This document shows, piece after piece, positions 19,834-27,298 of a stretch of 44,014 nt of DNA (positions are counted from its first letter, which is position 1; each line of letters starts with the position of its first letter). Both the position numbers and the translations under genes were made by a program. The DNA is taken from contig NZ_JAABRQ010000007.1 in assembly GCF_011390835.1 (NCBI RefSeq), positions 78,736 through 122,749 of the forward strand, in the 5' to 3' direction. The notes beneath the pieces are model-generated. The model saw only the letters and a program-made list of their open reading frames with translations, was not told the origin of the DNA and did no database searches. The DNA is from Hydrogenophaga sp. GTDB taxonomy: Bacteria; Pseudomonadota; Gammaproteobacteria; Burkholderiales; Burkholderiaceae_C.

Positions 19834-20991
19834 TCAGGCGCCGGGTTTGCGCGAGCGCAGTCGGCGGTAGACGGTGGCGCGGCTGATACCCAGTGCGCGT
19901 GCCGCTTCGTCCACGTGGCCACCCGCGTCTTGCACCGCCTTGTGGATGAGCGCGGTCTCGTGGTCCTTCAGGGGGACGGCATGGGTACTGCGTGGGCTGC
20001 TGCGGCTACCCGCCTGTGCCGTCTGTGGCTGCACCAGCACTTGCAGGCGCAGACCCGACCAGAGCGGCACCTCCATCTCGCTGCGGTGCTGGCGCGCGGC
20101 GTCGAACAGCTCGCGCGGTTCGATCGCAAACACCTCGCTGCAATGCCCGCCCGACGCAGCCGGGTGGATGCCCAGCATGTCGCGCGCGGGCCGGTTCATG
20201 CCGATGATGAAACCGTCGCCGTCCACCGCGACCAGACCATCGTTGTCATCGCCCAGCACGCGTCCGGGCCAGTTCAGCCGCAGCAGCCAGCGGTGTGACA
20301 ACGACAAGGTCATGGCGTTTTCGATGCTGCGGGCCGACTGCATCACCAGGTGCTTGAGTGCGGGCTGCTCGACCACGTTGACGCCAGTGAGGTCGAGCAT
20401 GCCTGCGCACTGACCGTCAGGCCCCACGATCGGCGCGCCCGCACAGCTGAACATGCTGGTGTGGTCAAAAAAGTGCTCACCACGGTGCAGCCACACGGCT
20501 TGCTGCTCCGCTAGCGTGGTGCTGATGGCGGTGGTGCCCACCGCCGCTTCGGACAGATCCACGCCCACACGCGCGATCGCCCGTGCTACCGGATCGTGTC
20601 GGTCCACCGGTCCGTGCACCTGCAGCGCCGTACCTTTTGCATCGGTCAGGATGGCGAAGTAGCGCGTGTGCAGCATGGCGCGTGCAAGCGTGTGGATCAC
20701 CGGCATCGCCACATTCAGCAGCGGCTGGCTGGCCTCCACGGCGCGTTTGAGCTGGCCATCGGACACCGGCTGAAAGGCCACCGCGTGCTGGGGCTCGTGG
20801 CCCAGGGCCAGGCAGCGCCGCCACGAGCGCTCAATGGCCGGGTCCAGCCAGGCGGCCGGGCTGGGGCCGCGAGCTTGCAGCACGCTGTGGCGCGCTTGTT
20901 CGATGCGCGCCAGGCGCAAGTCGGGGTGGTGGGCGGGAGTCCTGTGTGGCATGCAAAAACCGTTCGAAGGCGGGTGACCGCTGGCCTTCAT
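19834..20991 (-). CDS. GAF-PAS-Fis-type transcriptional regulator of the aor operon
   Basis: A 385-residue regulator related in its ends to AcoR-type proteins. Residues about 60-225 look like a GAF sensor domain (AVGTTAISTTLAEQQAVWLHRGEHF, CAGAPIVGPDGQCAGMLDLTG). About 240-300 resemble a PAS domain (DDNDGLVAVDGDGFIIGMNRPAR). The last 45 residues form a Fis-type helix-turn-helix (HVDEAARALGISRATVYRRL). The central AAA+ sigma-54-activating domain is missing: there is no GAFTGA and no Walker motifs. It should therefore act without the usual ATPase mechanism. A second start at 20952 would remove 13 residues. It is divergent from aorA, which makes it the likely local regulator; an aldehyde or acid effector is only a guess. 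Confidence 0.8.
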   Translation of the reverse strand: MKASGHPPSNGFCMPHRTPAHHPDLRLARIEQARHSVLQARGPSPAAWLDPAIERSWRRCLALGHEPQHAVAFQPVSDGQLKRAVEASQPLLNVAMPVIHTLARAMLHTRYFAILTDAKGTALQVHGPVDRHDPVARAIARVGVDLSEAAVGTTAISTTLAEQQAVWLHRGEHFFDHTSMFSCAGAPIVGPDGQCAGMLDLTGVNVVEQPALKHLVMQSARSIENAMTLSLSHRWLLRLNWPGRVLGDDNDGLVAVDGDGFIIGMNRPARDMLGIHPAASGGHCSEVFAIEPRELFDAARQHRSEMEVPLWSGLRLQVLVQPQTAQAGSRSSPRSTHAVPLKDHETALIHKAVQDAGGHVDEAARALGISRATVYRRLRSRKPGA

Positions 20992-21051
20992 TTAATCAGG
21001 TCTGGGTCGGGTGCGCCGCTTGCCCGAGCGCGACTCAGGGAGGCCCGGCCT

Positions 21052-21069
21052 TGTCTCAATCTGAGACGA
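21052..21069. promoter_or_regulatory. Dyad operator candidate in the aor control region
   Basis: GTCTCA (21053-21058), spacer ATC, TGAGAC (21062-21067); the arms extend to 8 bases with one mismatch. Fis-type regulators of the AcoR class bind dyads of this general form. It sits in the 197-base spacer between the divergent regulator and aorA, about 120 bases upstream of aorA and 61 bases from the regulator start. A second dyad, AACAA/TTGTT around AGGTACCT at 21119-21141, is nearer aorA. Confidence 0.5.
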
Positions 21070-21188
21070 ACTGCTAGACCTGCGGGAAAACCCTGAGGGC
21101 ATCCATCGGTGCCGAACCAACAATAGTTAGGTACCTTTGTTCATAAGCCGGGTGACGCCTGAGCGCTGCCCCACCACTGGAGACACAC

Positions 21189-21665
21189 ATGCAGAAAGTC
21201 CTGCACATCAACCCGGACAAATGCACCGGCTGCTTGCAGTGCGAAATGGCCTGTTCGTTCGAGAACTACGGCACCTACGCCACCTCCAAATCGCGCATCA
21301 AGGTGTTCGACTTCCACCACACCGGCAAGAAGGTGCCCTACACCTGCACGCAGTGCGACGAGGCTTGGTGTCTGCACGCCTGTCCGGTCGAGGCGATCAC
21401 GCTGGATAAGGTCACCGGCGCCAAGGTGGTCAACGACACTACCTGCGTGGGCTGCAAGGTCTGCACCATCGCCTGCCCGTTCGGCACGATTAACTATGTA
21501 CAGGAAACCGGCAAGGTCCAGAAGTGCGACCTGTGTGGCGGCGAGCCGGCGTGTGCTGAAGCCTGTCCGACCGCGGCGATCACCTTCGTGGACGCCAACT
21601 GGACTGGGATCGACAAGATGAAGCAGTGGGCAGACAAGCTGGGTAACCAGCCTGCGGCCGCCTGA
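21189..21665 (+). CDS. aorA: Aldehyde oxidoreductase iron-sulfur subunit AorA
   Basis: A 158-residue ferredoxin-like electron-transfer protein. Sixteen cysteines in four blocks predict four [4Fe-4S] clusters: CTGCLQCEMAC at residues 12-22, CTQCDEAWCLHACP, CVGCKVCTIACP and CDLCGGEPACAEACP. This is the HycB/DmsB-like fold found as the small subunit of tungsten aldehyde oxidoreductases of the Aromatoleum type. GGAGA lies five bases before the ATG. No signal peptide is present, so the enzyme is cytoplasmic. It heads the operon and is followed by aorB after 24 bases. Confidence 0.9.
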   Translation: MQKVLHINPDKCTGCLQCEMACSFENYGTYATSKSRIKVFDFHHTGKKVPYTCTQCDEAWCLHACPVEAITLDKVTGAKVVNDTTCVGCKVCTIACPFGTINYVQETGKVQKCDLCGGEPACAEACPTAAITFVDANWTGIDKMKQWADKLGNQPAAA

Positions 21666-21689
21666 TCACCGTTTTCAAGGAGCAAGCAC

Positions 21690-23537
21690 ATGTCTTGGGC
21701 TGGAAAAATTCTCCGCGTCAATCTGACCGCGGGCACCGTCACCCCCGAACCGCTGAACATGGAGTGGGCTCGCGCTTACCTTGGTTCGCGCGGTCTGGGC
21801 AGCAAGTACCTCACCACCGAGATCGATCCCAAGGTGGATCCACTGTCTCCGGACAACAAGATCATCTGGGCCACGGGCCCACTGACGGGCACCATGGCCT
21901 CCACCGGTGGCCGCTACACCGTCATCACCAAGAGCCCGCTGACCGGCGCTATCGCCTGTTCGAACTCTGGCGGCTACTGGGGTGCCGAGCTCAAGATGGC
22001 CGGCTGGGACATGATCATCTTCGAGGGCAAGTCACCCAAGCCGGTGTACTTGTTCATCAACGACGACGTGGCCGAGCTGCGCGACGCTGCCCACCTGTGG
22101 GGTAAGAGCGTCTGGGAAACCGAAGAGATGCTCAAGACCAGCCTGCAGGACCCGCTGGCGCGCGTCTCCAGCATCGGTAAGGCGGGTGAGAACGGCGTGC
22201 TGTACGCAGCCGTGGTCAACGACCTGCACCGCGCGGCGGGCCGCTCAGGTGTCGGCACGGTCATGGGCAGCAAAAACCTGAAGGCGATTGCGGTGCGCGG
22301 CACCAAGGGCGTGGGCAACATCCGCGACCCCAAGGCCTTCATGAAGACGACCTTCGAGAAGAAAAAGATCCTGGCCGAGAACGCGGTCACGGGCCAGGGC
22401 CTGCCGGCCTACGGCACCCAGGTGCTGATGAACGTGATCAACGAGATCGGCGGCCTGCCCACGCGCAACCACCAGGACGTGCAGTTCGAGGGTGCCAAGG
22501 ACATCTCGGCCGAAGCCATGGTCACGCCGCGCGAGAGCGACGGCAAGAAGCAGCTGGTGACCAATCAGGCCTGTTTCGGTTGCACCATTGCCTGTGGTCG
22601 CGTGAGCAAGATGGACCCGAACCACTTCACCGTGGCCAACAAGCCGCAATACTGGGGCGCCTCCGGTGGCCTGGAGTACGAAGCGGCCTGGGCGCTGGGC
22701 GCTGCCAACGGCGTGAACGATCTGGAGGCACTCCAGTACGCCACCATGCTGTGCAACGAAGAAGGCATTGACCCGATCAGCTTCGGCGCCACCGTGGGCG
22801 CGGTTATGGAGCTCTACGAGATGGGCGTGCTGACCAAAGAGCAGGTGGGCATCGAGGCCAAGTTCGGCTCCGCAGAAGCACTGGCCTTCCTGACCGAAGA
22901 AACGATTTACAGCCGCGGTTTTGGCAAGGAAATCGGCCAGGGATCCAAACGTCTGACCGCCAAATATGGCCACCCCGACCTCAGCATGTCGAGCAAAGGC
23001 CAGGAATTCCCGGCTTACGACGGCCGCGCGATCCAGGGCATTGGCCTGGCCTACGCCACCTCGAATCGAGGTGGTTGCCACCTGCGGGGTTACACCATCT
23101 CGTCCGAGGTGCTGGGCATTCCGGTCAAGACCGACCCGGTGGAGTCCGAAGGCAAGCCCGAGCTGGTGAAGGCCTTCCAGGACGCCACTGCAGCGTTCGA
23201 CTCTTCAGGCTTGTGCGTGTTCACCACCTTCGCTTGGGGTGTGGCCGACCTCGCGCCGCAACTGCAGGCGGCCTGCGACGAGGCCTTCACCACCGAAGAG
23301 CTGGAGAAGATTGGCGAGCGCATCTGGAACATGGAGCGCGAGTTCAACAACGCTGCTGGCTTCACCGCCAAGGATGACAGCCTGCCCAAGCGCTTGCTGA
23401 CCGAAGCCGCCAAGACCGGTGCTTCCAAAGGAATGGTCAGCAAGCTGCCCGAGATGTTGCCCAAGTACTACGCCGCACGCGGCTGGGATCCGGAAGGCCG
23501 TCCGACCGCCGAGACCCGAAAACGCCTGAGCTTGTGA
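21690..23537 (+). CDS. aorB: Tungsten-containing aldehyde:ferredoxin oxidoreductase catalytic subunit AorB
   Basis: A 615-residue AOR-family protein that oxidises aldehydes to acids at a tungsten-bis-pyranopterin site. The N-terminal domain begins GKILRVNLTAGTV and includes GPLTGTMASTGGRYTVITKSPLTG, which binds the cofactor. A single [4Fe-4S] cluster is predicted from C295, C298 and C302 (ACFGCTIACG) plus C509 (SSGLCVFTTF), the CxxCxxxC...C pattern of the archaeal enzyme. Other landmarks are EYEAAWALGAANGVND and NRGGCHLRGYT. AAGGAG precedes the ATG. The length and the AorA/AorC partners place it with the bacterial multi-subunit AORs rather than the single-subunit archaeal type. Confidence 0.93.
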   Translation: MSWAGKILRVNLTAGTVTPEPLNMEWARAYLGSRGLGSKYLTTEIDPKVDPLSPDNKIIWATGPLTGTMASTGGRYTVITKSPLTGAIACSNSGGYWGAELKMAGWDMIIFEGKSPKPVYLFINDDVAELRDAAHLWGKSVWETEEMLKTSLQDPLARVSSIGKAGENGVLYAAVVNDLHRAAGRSGVGTVMGSKNLKAIAVRGTKGVGNIRDPKAFMKTTFEKKKILAENAVTGQGLPAYGTQVLMNVINEIGGLPTRNHQDVQFEGAKDISAEAMVTPRESDGKKQLVTNQACFGCTIACGRVSKMDPNHFTVANKPQYWGASGGLEYEAAWALGAANGVNDLEALQYATMLCNEEGIDPISFGATVGAVMELYEMGVLTKEQVGIEAKFGSAEALAFLTEETIYSRGFGKEIGQGSKRLTAKYGHPDLSMSSKGQEFPAYDGRAIQGIGLAYATSNRGGCHLRGYTISSEVLGIPVKTDPVESEGKPELVKAFQDATAAFDSSGLCVFTTFAWGVADLAPQLQAACDEAFTTEELEKIGERIWNMEREFNNAAGFTAKDDSLPKRLLTEAAKTGASKGMVSKLPEMLPKYYAARGWDPEGRPTAETRKRLSL

Positions 23538-23541
23538 GTGT

Positions 23542-23557
23542 GGCCGCTGTGGCGGCC
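23542..23557 (+). other. Stem-loop just after aorB
   Basis: GGCCGC and GCGGCC arms around a TGTG loop form a perfect 6-bp hairpin, starting four bases after the aorB stop. There is no U-tract, so full termination is unlikely. It may protect the aorAB mRNA 3' end. Confidence 0.5.
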
Positions 23558-23571
23558 TTGTGACCGAAACC

Positions 23572-23634
23572 TCGCCGCTATCGCGGCCCGATGACCCACG
23601 AGCAATCATGGGTCATGGGGTGGCGAAGCGGCGA
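23572..23634 (+). other. Nested intercistronic hairpin between aorB and aorC
   Basis: The outer arms are TCGCCGCT (23572-23579) and AGCGGCGA (23627-23634). The inner arms are ATGACCCA (23591-23598) and TGGGTCAT (23609-23616). Both are perfect 8-bp pairs and share one centre. With the preceding hairpin this makes the 140-base aorB-aorC gap highly structured, while other aor junctions are short. Confidence 0.6.
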
Positions 23635-23677
23635 AGTTCTTGGCTCGTTGACGATCCGAATCCGACTGGAGACCTTC

Positions 23678-24952
23678 ATGCACCACGTCATCCTGGGCGC
23701 CGGCCCTGCCGGCGTCATTGCCGCCGAAACCATTCGCAAACACGCGCCAGCCGATCGCATCACCCTGGTGGGTGACGAGCCCGAGCCGCCGTATTCGCGC
23801 ATGGCCATCCCCTACCTGCTGATTGGCAATGTCGATGAGTCGGGCACCTACCTTCGCAAGAGCCCGACGCATTTCACCGACCTGCGGATCGACGTGGTTC
23901 GTGCGCGGGCCAAGTCGGTCGATGTGGAGAAACGCAACGTCGAGCTGTCCGATGGCCAGGTGTTGGCTTTTGACAAGCTGCTGATCGCCACAGGCTCAAC
24001 CCCGGTGCGCCCGCCCATTCGCGGCATTGACTGCGCTGGTGTGCACAATTGCTGGACCCTGGACGACGCACGCGCCATCATGGCGCTCGCCGTGCCCGGT
24101 GCACGCGTGCTGCAGCTGGGCGCGGGTTTCATCGGCTGCATCATCATGGAGGCGCTAGCCGCGCGAGGTGTTCAGCTCAGCGTGGTGGAAATGGGCGACC
24201 GCATGGTGCCGCGCATGATGGGCCCCACCGCCGGCGGCATGATCCGCGACTGGTGCGAGGCCAAGGGCGTGAAGGTGTACACCGGCACCAAGGTCGAATC
24301 GATCGAATCGGCTGCGCCGCTCAAGGTGCGGCTGTCAGACGGCACCCATGTGGCGGCTGATCTGGTCATCAGTGCCGCTGGCGTCAAGCCCAGCATCGGC
24401 TTTTTGGAAAACTCGGGCATTACCTGTCTGCTGGGCGTGTTGACCGATGAACACCTGCAAACCAATGTGCCGGGCATTTACGCCGCAGGCGACTGCGCCG
24501 AAGCCTTCGACAAGGTGAGCGGCCAGACCATCGTCAGCGCCATCCAGCCCAACGCGGCCGAACAAGCGCGCGTCGCCGCACTCAACATGGTGGGACAGAC
24601 GGGCGAACTCAAAGGCGTGACCCAGATCAACGTGCTCGATACCTTGGGTCTGGTGTCCACGAGCTTTGGCAACTGGCAAGGCGTCGCCGGCGGCCAGCAT
24701 GTGGAGCTGACCGACAAGGCAGCGGGTCGCCACCTCAGCCTGCAGTTCAAGGATGACGTCATGGTGGGCTGCAATTCGGTCGGCTGGACCGATCACGTGG
24801 GTGTGATGCGTGGACTGGTCGAAGGGCAGGTGCGCCTGGGCGAGTGGAAAGACCGTCTGATGCACGATCCCACCCGGCTCATGGACGCCTACCTCGCCAG
24901 CGCGCAGGCCCAGGGCCAGTGGAGCGGTGCCGCAGACGAACGCCGCCGATGA
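23678..24952 (+). CDS. aorC: FAD-dependent NAD(P)H oxidoreductase subunit AorC
   Basis: A 424-residue flavoprotein of the pyridine nucleotide-disulfide oxidoreductase class I fold, without redox-active disulfide. The FAD motif ILGAGPAG is at residues 4-11. A second GxGxxG (LQLGAGFIG, about 144-152) would bind NAD(P)H, and the second FAD strand is IYAAGDCAEAF near residue 267. The C-terminal domain from about 300 is of the nitrite-reductase/rubredoxin-reductase type. In the Aromatoleum enzyme the equivalent subunit passes electrons to NAD+. The ATG at 23678 is chosen because the reading upstream crosses the intercistronic hairpin. The stop overlaps the aorD start (ATGA). Confidence 0.88.
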   Translation: MHHVILGAGPAGVIAAETIRKHAPADRITLVGDEPEPPYSRMAIPYLLIGNVDESGTYLRKSPTHFTDLRIDVVRARAKSVDVEKRNVELSDGQVLAFDKLLIATGSTPVRPPIRGIDCAGVHNCWTLDDARAIMALAVPGARVLQLGAGFIGCIIMEALAARGVQLSVVEMGDRMVPRMMGPTAGGMIRDWCEAKGVKVYTGTKVESIESAAPLKVRLSDGTHVAADLVISAAGVKPSIGFLENSGITCLLGVLTDEHLQTNVPGIYAAGDCAEAFDKVSGQTIVSAIQPNAAEQARVAALNMVGQTGELKGVTQINVLDTLGLVSTSFGNWQGVAGGQHVELTDKAAGRHLSLQFKDDVMVGCNSVGWTDHVGVMRGLVEGQVRLGEWKDRLMHDPTRLMDAYLASAQAQGQWSGAADERRR

Positions 24953-25215
24953 CCGCCCGCATGAAAATTACCTTCAAGCTCTTCGCCACCCTCACCGACT
25001 ACCTGCCTGCCGAGGCGCGCCGTAGCAATCAGGTCGAGCTCGAGGTGGATCCGGCCGCCCCCATCACCCGCATCATCGAACCGTATGGCCTGCCGCCCAA
25101 GCTGGTGCACCTGGTACTGGTCAATGGCAAGTACATCGACCCAGAGCGCCGCGCCAGCACCACGCTGGTCGAGGGCGACGTGCTCGCCATATGGCCACCG
25201 ATTGCGGGTGGATGA
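24949..25215 (+). CDS. aorD: MoaD/ThiS-like sulfur carrier protein AorD
   Basis: An 88-residue ubiquitin-like protein ending in PPIAGG. The C-terminal Gly-Gly is the thiocarboxylate site of MoaD-family sulfur carriers. The core ITFKLFATLTDYLP, LVLVNGKYIDP and LVEGDVLAIWPPIAGG fits MoaD. Because it is coded within the aor operon, it is likely devoted to pterin dithiolene sulfur insertion for the tungsten cofactor; that is an inference from context. The ATG at 24949 overlaps the aorC stop. A second in-frame ATG at 24961 (MKITFK) is equally plausible as the start. Confidence 0.85.
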   Translation: MTARMKITFKLFATLTDYLPAEARRSNQVELEVDPAAPITRIIEPYGLPPKLVHLVLVNGKYIDPERRASTTLVEGDVLAIWPPIAGG

Positions 25216-25247
25216 ACCATGTATCACCCCCGCCGCGCAGCGCGCGA

Positions 25248-25269
25248 CCCTCTCCAGGGGGCAACAGCT
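25248..25269. repeat. Interspersed repeat, copy B
   Basis: Same core as at 15515-15536, with one difference in 22 bases (G in place of A before the final CT). It lies in the 142-base gap between aorD and the next gene. A downstream GCCG/CGGC stem echoes the hairpin that follows copy A. The gap itself shows no other feature. Confidence 0.55.
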
Positions 25270-25357
25270 ACTGTCTTGCCGAGCCAGCCCGGCGGCGTCT
25301 CTGGGCTGGACCACTGGCCGCGGGCCGGGTGGAAGCCCGCGTGGCAGGTGCTCTGAT

Positions 25358-25657
25358 ATGCAGTCGAGTTATGCCGAGCGATTTCAGCGTGACATGGGAT
25401 GCACCGAACCCGAGTGGTTGGGCTGGCTGCCGGCTGCCGTGGGCACCAACGCCTGGCAGCTTCTGGGCAGCAGTGCGAAGGTCGAAATCGGTAGCGGCTG
25501 CCTGGACCTGCGCTGGGCGGTGCAGCCGCCGCGCGTGATCGCACTCATGCGCATGCCAGTGCTGCGGGTGGATTTTGCTTTCGACGGACTCGACGCCGAG
25601 CAGCGCTACGCGTTCATGAAGCGCTTCGACCTGTACATGCAGCGCGGCGGCGGCTGA
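25358..25657 (+). CDS. Small conserved-looking protein of unknown function at the end of the aor operon
   Basis: A 99-residue protein I do not recognise. It starts MQSSYAERFQRDMG after a spacer holding repeat copy B. The middle has WLPAAVGTNAWQLLG and LDLRWAVQPPRVIALMRMPVLRVDFAFDGL, an alternating pattern that suggests beta strands. The C-terminal part RYAFMKRFDLYMQRGGG looks helical and ends in three glycines. There are no transmembrane or signal segments and one cysteine near residue 9 plus one in the middle. Position and strand suggest a role in AOR maturation or stability. It is read toward a convergent gene, and the terminator beyond it serves that other gene. Confidence 0.65.
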   Translation: MQSSYAERFQRDMGCTEPEWLGWLPAAVGTNAWQLLGSSAKVEIGSGCLDLRWAVQPPRVIALMRMPVLRVDFAFDGLDAEQRYAFMKRFDLYMQRGGG

Positions 25658-25681
25658 CGCTTTCCCATCTGACCTCGGAAC

Positions 25682-25707
25682 AAAAAAAGGCCGCGTCATG
25701 CGGCCTT
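25682..25707 (-). terminator. Rho-independent terminator of the flavin oxidoreductase gene
   Basis: Arms AAGGCCGC (25687-25694) and GCGGCCTT (25700-25707) with a five-base loop. Seven A residues at 25682-25688 become the U-tract on the minus strand. It lies 28 bases beyond the stop of the minus-strand gene. On the plus strand it lacks a U-tract but could still slow transcription leaving the aor operon. Confidence 0.85.
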
Positions 25708-25734
25708 GCTCCCTGGTTCGATGAAGCGCTGCCG

Positions 25735-26997
25735 TCAGGCCGAGGCAGTCTCCAACTCCGGCAGGGCCACGCGGTCGTCGGTGCTCAGCAGGTAGTCGTT
25801 GAACACATGCTCGGCGGTCAGCAGCTGGTACTGGCCGTCGCTGCCGCGCAGCGAGGTATCTTTCAGCCGCCAGGCGCTCTGACCACAGGTCCAGATGTCG
25901 AAATTGCGCATGTGGGTGCACAGACAGGTTTTGTCGGTGACCGAGAAGCGGCGAACGCCGGGGTTCGCCGCCAGTTCGCGGTTGTAGGATGTGACGTAAG
26001 CGCACTTGCCATTGGCATCTAGCAAGTAGCCATAGGCCTCGCAGTTGGGGCGGATGCCGTCACCAATGCCCGGGCTGCCCTTGATCATGCGCATCGGGTA
26101 GCCGGTGGGCGAAATCTCGTTGACTTCGATGTCGTCTTCCTGGGCCTTGAAGTATTCCTGCTTGATGTCGTCGGGCAGGCCACATTCCTTGGTGACGGTG
26201 AAACGGGTCGCCACCTGCACACCCGAGGCACCCATATCCAGAAAGCGCACGGCATCGCTGCCCGTGAATATGCCACCAGCCGGGATCACCGGGAAGTCCA
26301 GCTGCTCGGTCTTCATCCAGGCCAGGATCTCGGCCACGATGGTGGCCAGGTCGTACTGTGCCCAGTCCATGCCAAAGCCGAGGTGGCCTCCCGCCAGCGG
26401 GCCTTCAACCACCACGTAGTCGGGCAGGCGGTTGAGGCGGCTGTTTTTCTTGAGAAACAGCTGCAGGGCTCGTAACGAGGAGACGATGATGCCGAGCTTG
26501 GCGTCGCGAAAACGCGGATGGTCTTCGATCAGCGCCAGCGAGCCGAGGTGCAGACCCGCTGCGAGCGTAATGCCGTCGATGCCCGCATCGAGCGCCGAGG
26601 CCATGCGCACCTTGAGCGTCTCCTTGGGCGCGTTCATGGTGAGCTTTTCCATGCAATTGATGAACACCAGACCGCTGCCGGTCTTGCGCGTCATGGTCTT
26701 CTCGACATGCATGCGGGTGGCTTCAGCCAGATGACCGAGGTCGAACTTCACCCCTGACTTGTCTTCAGAGTCGACGTTGTACTGGTACTGTTTCTGCTTG
26801 GCCTTGACGTACTTGGTCTTGTAGCGGCGGTCGGTGACGGTCTTGACCATGGCGTCGCTGATGTGGCCCACGCCACCTAGGCGCGCGGCCTCCAGCGCCA
26901 GATCGGACGAGGAAATGTCCACGCCCATGCCGCCTATCATGATGGGCACCAGCTCGTGGCGGCCCATGCGCATGCGGTAGTCGTCCAGTTGTCTCAT
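25735..26997 (-). CDS. Nitronate monooxygenase-like FMN oxidoreductase
   Basis: A 420-residue TIM-barrel flavoprotein of the NMO/FabK superfamily. Recognisable parts are PIMIGGMGVDISSSDLALEAARLGGVGHIS near the N-terminus, DGITLAAGLHLG, VVVEGPLAGGHLGF with the likely catalytic His, FPVIPAGGIFTGSDAVRFLDMGASGVQVATRF (phosphate-binding loop), and a C-terminal extension. The extension carries CAYVTSYNREL and CLCTHMRNFDIWTCGQ. It is about 70 residues longer than typical NMO. The substrate could be a nitronate or an enoyl or other electron-poor alkene; the sequence does not decide. It is convergent with the aor operon and has its own terminator. Confidence 0.8.
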   Translation of the reverse strand: MRQLDDYRMRMGRHELVPIMIGGMGVDISSSDLALEAARLGGVGHISDAMVKTVTDRRYKTKYVKAKQKQYQYNVDSEDKSGVKFDLGHLAEATRMHVEKTMTRKTGSGLVFINCMEKLTMNAPKETLKVRMASALDAGIDGITLAAGLHLGSLALIEDHPRFRDAKLGIIVSSLRALQLFLKKNSRLNRLPDYVVVEGPLAGGHLGFGMDWAQYDLATIVAEILAWMKTEQLDFPVIPAGGIFTGSDAVRFLDMGASGVQVATRFTVTKECGLPDDIKQEYFKAQEDDIEVNEISPTGYPMRMIKGSPGIGDGIRPNCEAYGYLLDANGKCAYVTSYNRELAANPGVRRFSVTDKTCLCTHMRNFDIWTCGQSAWRLKDTSLRGSDGQYQLLTAEHVFNDYLLSTDDRVALPELETASA

Positions 26998-27298
26998 GTG
27001 TGCTCAGGAAATCGGTCGTCAATCCAAGCTTAACCGCATCTCGCGGTGGGCAGTACCGCAAGGGCCCTGCGTCGTCGTAGGTATCTAATGTGCAGACGCT
27101 AGGTCAACACCACAACATTCTCAGACAAAGTTGTGACAGCGTGATGCGGCGCGGACAGAGTCCTTGCGGTGGGTCAAGGCATGGCGCCGACCTTGGTCGG
27201 ATGGCTCGGACACCCCCGGGAGATCGTTACCATGCACCAAGGCGCTTCACGCGGAGGCAGATTTGCACGCTGGCGCCGCGCACATCAGGAGGTCATGC
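26998..27298. promoter_or_regulatory. Intergenic control region between the flavin oxidoreductase and OsmC genes
   Basis: This 301-base stretch lies between divergent genes and has no credible coding sequence. It holds an inverted repeat CACAAC (27111-27116) and GTTGTG (27130-27135) with a 13-base spacer, and a compact palindrome CCGACC-TT-GGTCGG (27187-27200). AGGAGG at 27286-27292 is the OsmC ribosome-binding site. The first repeat is a plausible operator; no regulator is coded nearby. Confidence 0.4.

Noticed and set aside
20992..21188. Sigma-54 promoter for aorA
   Set aside because: The nearest match (AGGTACC...TTCAT) lacks the GC of the -12 box, and the adjacent regulator has no AAA+ domain.
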